NCBI GenBank assembly: GCA_964343835.1
Contig: CAYFKR010000008.1
Span: forward strand, 104,220-168,219
Length of the DNA: 64,000 nucleotides
DNA from: CALEMW01 sp964343835
Lineage (GTDB): Bacteria > Krumholzibacteriota > Krumholzibacteriia > LZORAL124-64-63
Reading direction: 5' to 3'
A model generated the notes under the pieces. The model saw only the letters and a program-made list of their open reading frames with translations. It was not told the DNA's origin and searched no databases. The translations under genes and the position numbers were made by a program. Of this stretch, positions 60,337-64,000 are shown piece by piece. Numbering within the stretch: position 1 is the first letter of the stretch; each line of letters starts with the position of its first letter.

Positions 60337-60684
60337 TTACTTGGGGGAAACCGTCACCTGGATATGGCTCGTCCGCTTCAGGATCCGGAAGGCCCGCCCC
60401 TGGGCGCGCGGCCGGATCCGCTTCATGGTCGGTCCCTCGTCGACGCGGATCTCGCTGACGACGTAGGCCTCGTCTCCCAGCCGGACCTCTTCGGTCTCGG
60501 CGCCCTGCCGGGCGTTGGCCACGGCGGACTGGATCGTCTTCGACAGGATCGGAGACGCCTTCTTCGGGGTCAGGGCCAGGGTCTCGAGCGCCTGGTCCAC
60601 CCTCTTGCCCCGCACCAGATCGGCGACGATCCGGGTCTTCCGGGGCGAGATCCTGATGAATTTCACAACGGCACGGCCGTCCAT
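60337..60684 (-). CDS. rplV: 50S ribosomal protein L22
   Basis: A 115-residue protein lining the exit tunnel. AVVKFIRISPRKTRIVADLV, KKASPILSKTIQSAVANARQ and the beta-hairpin GPTMKRIRPRAQGRAFRILK are clear. The hairpin tip lacks insertions seen in macrolide-resistant variants. Confidence 0.98.
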   Translation of the reverse strand: MDGRAVVKFIRISPRKTRIVADLVRGKRVDQALETLALTPKKASPILSKTIQSAVANARQGAETEEVRLGDEAYVVSEIRVDEGPTMKRIRPRAQGRAFRILKRTSHIQVTVSPK

Positions 60685-60710
60685 CTCGCTACCTCCGCAG
60701 CGTTCGAATG

Positions 60711-60974
60711 CTACTTCTTGTTCGTGTGGCCGCGGTAGGTCCGCGTCGGCGCGAACTCACCCAGCTTGTGGCCCACCATGTTCTCCTGGACGTAGACCGG
60801 GATGAACTGCTTGCCGTTGTGCACGGCGATGGTGTGACCCAGGAAATCGGGCACGATCGTCGAGCGGCGCGACCAGGTCTTGACGACCCGCTTCTCGCCC
60901 TTCTCGTTCATCGTCTCCACCTTCTTCAGCAGGTGGTCGTCGATGAAGGGTCCCTTCTTGATAGAACGAGCCAT
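60711..60974 (-). CDS. rpsS: 30S ribosomal protein S19
   Basis: An 87-residue head protein: MARSIKKGPFIDDHLLKKVE, TWSRRSTIVPDFLGHTIAVH and VGHKLGEFAPTRTYRGHTNKK. Confidence 0.98.
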   Translation of the reverse strand: MARSIKKGPFIDDHLLKKVETMNEKGEKRVVKTWSRRSTIVPDFLGHTIAVHNGKQFIPVYVQENMVGHKLGEFAPTRTYRGHTNKK

Positions 60975-61022
60975 GCTGTTCCCATTCCTCTCTCGCGGCC
61001 GGTCGCACCGACCGACTGGGTC

Positions 61023-61853
61023 CTACTTCTTCTTCTTGCGGCGCCGGACGATGAAGTTGTCGGACGGCTTCTTCCGCCGCGTCTTGAATCCCTTGGTGGG
61101 CATGCCCCAGGGCGACACCGGGTGCCGGCCGCCGGAGGTCTTGCCCTCGCCACCGCCGTGGGGGTGGTCCACCGGGTTCATGGCGACGCCACGAACCGTC
61201 GGACGACGTCCCAGCCAGCGGCTCTTGCCGGCCTTGCCCAGCACGATGTTCTCGTGCTCGGAGTTGCCGACCTCGCCGATGGTGGCGCTGCAGTTCTTGT
61301 GCACCATCCGCACCTCGCCCGACGGCAGGCGCAGGGTGACGTAGTCGCCCTCCTTGGCCAGCACCTGGGCGAACGATCCGGCGCTGCGGACGATCTGGCC
61401 GCCGCGGCCGATCTGCAGCTCGACGTTGTGCACCAGCGTACCCAGGGGGATGCGGTGCAGGGGCAGGCTGTTGCCCACGTCGAATCCGGCCTCGGGGCCG
61501 CTGACGACGGTGTCGTTCACCTTCAGGCCGTTGGGCCAGAGGATGTAACGCTTCTCGCCGTCGGCGTAGGCCAGCAGGGCGATGCGGGCGCTGCGGTTGG
61601 GATCGTACTCGATCGTCGCCACGCGCGCGGGCACGCCGAGCTTGTCCCGCTTGAAGTCGATGCGACGGTAGCGGCGCTTGTGGCCGCCGCCGCGGTGGCG
61701 CACCGTGATGCGACCGGTGTTGTTGCGTCCGCCCGACTTGGTCAGGGGCTCCAGCAGCGACTTCTCGGGCTTCGAGGCCGTCAGCTCGCTGAAGTCGGAC
61801 ACCGTCCGGAAACGCTGTCCGGGGGTCACGGGCTTCAGTTTCTTGATACCCAT
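61023..61853 (-). CDS. rplB: 50S ribosomal protein L2
   Basis: A 276-residue core protein of the peptidyl-transferase region. GRNNTGRITVRHRGGGHKRR, GSFAQVLAKEGDYVTLRLPS and the functional VRGVAMNPVDHPHGGGEGKT (with the conserved His) are all present. Confidence 0.98.
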   Translation of the reverse strand: MGIKKLKPVTPGQRFRTVSDFSELTASKPEKSLLEPLTKSGGRNNTGRITVRHRGGGHKRRYRRIDFKRDKLGVPARVATIEYDPNRSARIALLAYADGEKRYILWPNGLKVNDTVVSGPEAGFDVGNSLPLHRIPLGTLVHNVELQIGRGGQIVRSAGSFAQVLAKEGDYVTLRLPSGEVRMVHKNCSATIGEVGNSEHENIVLGKAGKSRWLGRRPTVRGVAMNPVDHPHGGGEGKTSGGRHPVSPWGMPTKGFKTRRKKPSDNFIVRRRKKKK

Positions 61854-61913
61854 CGTGTCTCCCTACTCCTCAAGGTCCGCACCGCGGCGCGGAAACCTGT
61901 TCTGAACGAACTG

Positions 61914-62204
61914 CTAGACGTTGTCGAAGACGTCGATCGAATCGCCCTCGGCGAGGGTCACGACGGCCTTCTTCCAGTCGGCGCGCTTGCCCTGGAAACG
62001 GCCCAGGCGCTTCACCTTGCCCCGCATGTTCATGGTCCGCACGCTGGTGACCTTCACGCCGAAGAAGTGCTCGACGGCCTGCTTGATCTCGTGCTTGTTC
62101 GCGTCGGGGTTCACCTCGAAGAAGTACTGGTTGTACTGCTCCCGAAGATCCGCACCGCGCTCCGTGATCAGGGGACGCTGGATCACCTTGCTCAGATCCT
62201 TCAC
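61914..62204 (-). CDS. rplW: 50S ribosomal protein L23
   Basis: A 96-residue protein at the tunnel exit and a docking site for SRP and trigger factor. It has SKVIQRPLITERGADLREQY, YFFEVNPDANKHEIKQAVEH and FGVKVTSVRTMNMRGKVKR. Its ATG overlaps the rplD stop (ATGA). Confidence 0.97.
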   Translation of the reverse strand: MKDLSKVIQRPLITERGADLREQYNQYFFEVNPDANKHEIKQAVEHFFGVKVTSVRTMNMRGKVKRLGRFQGKRADWKKAVVTLAEGDSIDVFDNV

Positions 62205-62830
62205 GATCCGAACACCTCCTCGGCGCCCGCGAGCGAGTCCTTCGTGAACACGACGTTGTCGGCCCAGAGGATCGTGTAGGCGTTGAGATCGGTGTGGCGC
62301 AGAACGCGCACACCCTTGATGTTGCGCAGCGACTTGTACATCGCGTCGGCGCCGCCGGGCAGGACGAAGAGCGTGTGACGGCCCTCCAGGGCCATCCCCT
62401 TTATCAGGCCGGCCATCTCGGCGGTCTTCGGGGACTCCATGGAGAAGTCCTCGAGGACGGACACGCGCTCATGGGCGGCGCGGTCGCTCAGGGCCGAGCG
62501 GAGAGCCAGACGCTTGATCTTCTTGGGCAGCTTGTACCCGTAGTCGCGGGGGTGCGGACCGAACGAACGGCCGCCGCCGACGCGCACGGGCGAGCGGGCG
62601 GAACCGGCGCGCGCGCGTCCGGTGCCCTTCTGCCTGTAGAGCTTGGCACCCGAGTAGGACACCTCGCTCCGGGTCTGCGTATCGTGGGTGCCCTGGCGCT
62701 GATTGGCCAGGTAGCAGCGCACCGCCTCGTAGAGGGACTGCTTGTGCACCTTCTGGGCGAAGAGGACCTCGGGCAGATCAACGCTGCCGATGCTCTCTCC
62801 AGCCTTGTTGTAGAGGTTCGCCGTTGCCAT
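62201..62830 (-). CDS. rplD: 50S ribosomal protein L4
   Basis: A 209-residue protein whose loop lines the exit tunnel. GTHDTQTRSEVSYSGAKLYR, QKGTGRARAGSARSPVRVGG and FGPHPRDYGYKLPKKIKRLA are typical; the C-terminal part carries LAGAEEVFGS. Confidence 0.97.
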   Translation of the reverse strand: MATANLYNKAGESIGSVDLPEVLFAQKVHKQSLYEAVRCYLANQRQGTHDTQTRSEVSYSGAKLYRQKGTGRARAGSARSPVRVGGGRSFGPHPRDYGYKLPKKIKRLALRSALSDRAAHERVSVLEDFSMESPKTAEMAGLIKGMALEGRHTLFVLPGGADAMYKSLRNIKGVRVLRHTDLNAYTILWADNVVFTKDSLAGAEEVFGS

Positions 62831-62859
62831 GTCTCAACCTCGCGGTTCTGGGTCCGGGG

Positions 62860-63477
62860 TCAGCGGCTGATCCGGATGGTGACGATGCCGTTCCGGCTAC
62901 CGGGGACGCTCCCCTTGACCAGCAGCAGGTTGCGCTCCTGGTCGATCCGCACGACGGACAGGTTCTTCTTGGTCTCTTGCTTGTTGCCGTACTGACCGGA
63001 CATGCGCGTGTTCTTCAGCACGCGTCCGGGCTTGGTGTGCATTCCGATCGAGCCGGACTGGCGCACGTTCTTGGAACCGTGGCCGTCGGGACCGCGGTGC
63101 TGGTTCCAGCGCTTGATGCGCCCTGAGAACCCGCGACCCTTGGTCACGCCGGTCACGTCCACCCGCTCGACGCCCTCGAAGATCGAGACGTCCACGGTGT
63201 CGCCCAGCTTCAGCTCGTTGTCGCCGCCGTCGAACTCCACCAGGAGGCGACGGGGCTCCACGCCCGCCTTGCGGAAGTGACCCTGCATGGGCAGCGTGGT
63301 GTTCTTGGGCTTGCGATCGCCGAAGCCCACCTGGACGGCCTCGTAGCCGTCGGTGTCGTCGGCCTTGACCTGCGTCACGACGCAGGGGCCCGCTTCGATG
63401 ACCGTGACCGGGACGTGGCGACCCTCTTCGTCGAAGATGCGCGTCATTCCGATCTTCTTGCCGATCAGTCCGTTCAT
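62860..63477 (-). CDS. rplC: 50S ribosomal protein L3
   Basis: A 205-residue assembly-initiating protein. MNGLIGKKIGMTRIFDEEGR, the central KGRGFSGRIKRWNQHRGPDG (modification loop) and SIGMHTKPGRVLKNTRMSGQ are clear. Confidence 0.98.
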   Translation of the reverse strand: MNGLIGKKIGMTRIFDEEGRHVPVTVIEAGPCVVTQVKADDTDGYEAVQVGFGDRKPKNTTLPMQGHFRKAGVEPRRLLVEFDGGDNELKLGDTVDVSIFEGVERVDVTGVTKGRGFSGRIKRWNQHRGPDGHGSKNVRQSGSIGMHTKPGRVLKNTRMSGQYGNKQETKKNLSVVRIDQERNLLLVKGSVPGSRNGIVTIRISR

Positions 63478-63496
63478 GACTGCTCCCTGATTCCGA

Positions 63497-63805
63497 TCAG
63501 ACCTTGATCTCGACGTCCACGCTCGCAGGGAGCGTCAGCTTCTTCAGGAACTCGGTCGTCTGCGGGGTCGAGTTCTCGATCTCGATCAACCGCTTGTGGA
63601 TCCGCATCTCGAACTGCTCACGGGACTTCTTGTCCACGTGGGGCGAGCGCAGGACCGTGTAGACGGACCGCTTGGTGGGCAGGGGCACGGGCCCCCGCAC
63701 CAGGGCGCCGGTACGCAGCGCCGTCTGGACGATCATCTGGGCCGAGCGGTCGAGCACCGCGGGCTCGTAGGCCTTCAGCCGGATCTTGATCTTCTGTCTG
63801 GCCAA
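63497..63805 (-). CDS. rpsJ: 30S ribosomal protein S10
   Basis: A 102-residue head protein that also serves as NusE in antitermination. MARQKIKIRLKAYEPAVLDR, the signature VRGPVPLPTKRSVYTVLRSP and HKRLIEIENSTPQTTEFLKK are present. It is the first gene of the cluster visible after tuf. Confidence 0.98.
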   Translation of the reverse strand: MARQKIKIRLKAYEPAVLDRSAQMIVQTALRTGALVRGPVPLPTKRSVYTVLRSPHVDKKSREQFEMRIHKRLIEIENSTPQTTEFLKKLTLPASVDVEIKV

Positions 63806-63885
63806 CTCTGGTCTCCTTGTTCGCGATGGCTACTCCAGCATCGTCCCCGGATCACGGTGGGGGCGCCTGCTCGCCTTTCGCAGGG

Positions 63886-63940
63886 CCGGCCGCATCGACG
63901 GCCGGAAGCGTTCGCGTCCGGGGCCGGAACCCCGGACGCG
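63886..63940 (-). terminator. Two hairpins between tuf and rpsJ
   Basis: CGCGTCCGGGG (63913-63923) pairs with CCCCGGACGCG (63930-63940), and CCGGCCG (63886-63892) pairs with CGGCCGG (63899-63905). They lie 8 and 43 bases past the tuf stop. There is no T-run, so attenuation or mRNA processing is as likely as full termination. Confidence 0.5.
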
Positions 63941-63948
63941 CTGAACAT

Positions 63949-64000
63949 CTACTCGTGGATCTTCGCGACCACGCCGGCGCCCACGGTCCGGCCACCCTCA
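63949..64000 (-). CDS. tuf: Elongation factor Tu, C-terminal end (cut by window edge)
   Basis: The last 16 codons and stop of a gene entering from the right. The translation GGRTVGAGVVAKIHE is the usual EF-Tu C-terminus (domain 3), and a tuf gene upstream of rpsJ is the classical str/S10 junction. Confidence 0.93.
   Translation of the reverse strand, partial: EGGRTVGAGVVAKIHE

Overview
The window is a 64 kb piece of a high-GC bacterial chromosome. Two runs of exactly ten Ns (30327-30336 and 30660-30669) mark it as a scaffold, probably from a metagenome. No tRNA, rRNA, CRISPR array, insertion sequence or phage gene was seen. The gene content points to the FCB superphylum or a high-GC relative (Krumholzibacteriota/Eisenbacteria-like lineages fit). 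The clues are PorV/FadL-type barrels, a secreted lamin-tail protein with a FlgD-like C-terminus, a GldA/GldG-like ABC exporter, a Bacteroidetes-type serine palmitoyltransferase and a zinc-type S14. The phylum is an inference.

Layout. 1-4079 (minus): potassium uptake (trkH cut by the window edge, trkA), threonine aldolase and an HU-type protein. 4485-10343: a small lipoprotein, an M50 protease with a family 9 glycosyltransferase, rsgA, a PtsN-like IIA protein with a zinc-ribbon protein, and a stand-alone Clp-type AAA+ ATPase. 10484-20685 (minus): a five-gene surface operon made of a three-repeat lamin-tail secreted protein, a PorV-like barrel, a helix-hairpin-helix/beta-barrel fusion, a FadL-like barrel and a 5'-nucleotidase. 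20798-28646: a second PtsN-like protein, a sulfatase-fold enzyme, an O-antigen ligase-like protein, Mrp, a glycosyltransferase, a cysteine-rich protein resembling nitronate monooxygenase, a Nudix hydrolase and a STAS protein. 28821-32089: the MEMO1/AMMECR1 pair, then cstA, which is broken by assembly gaps.

32237-36538 (plus) is a compact four-gene operon that reads as a bacterial ceramide/sphingolipid pathway: serine palmitoyltransferase, a GNAT-like acyltransferase, an NAD(P)-dependent epimerase-family reductase and a PAP2_3/IPC-synthase-like membrane enzyme. It is followed on the minus strand by a TylF-like methyltransferase. At 37411-37852 there is a short unit with its own promoter-like site. 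It encodes a 26-residue membrane peptide whose TGA is followed at once by a SECIS-like hairpin, a 20-codon open extension and then an FmdB-type zinc ribbon. It is a candidate selenoprotein.

37868-48488 holds an SDR, metG, an adenosine deaminase-family gene, an M23 peptidase, a Gld-like ABC exporter (ATPase, permease-GldG fusion, DUF4340 protein) and fabH. 48710-64000 (minus) is the S10-spc-alpha ribosomal cluster from rplQ back through rpsJ to the 3' end of tuf, including secY, adk, map, infA and rpmJ. rpsD is missing from its usual place between rpsK and rpoA. S5 carries a Gly/Arg-rich N-terminal extension and L17 an Ala/Glu-rich tail.
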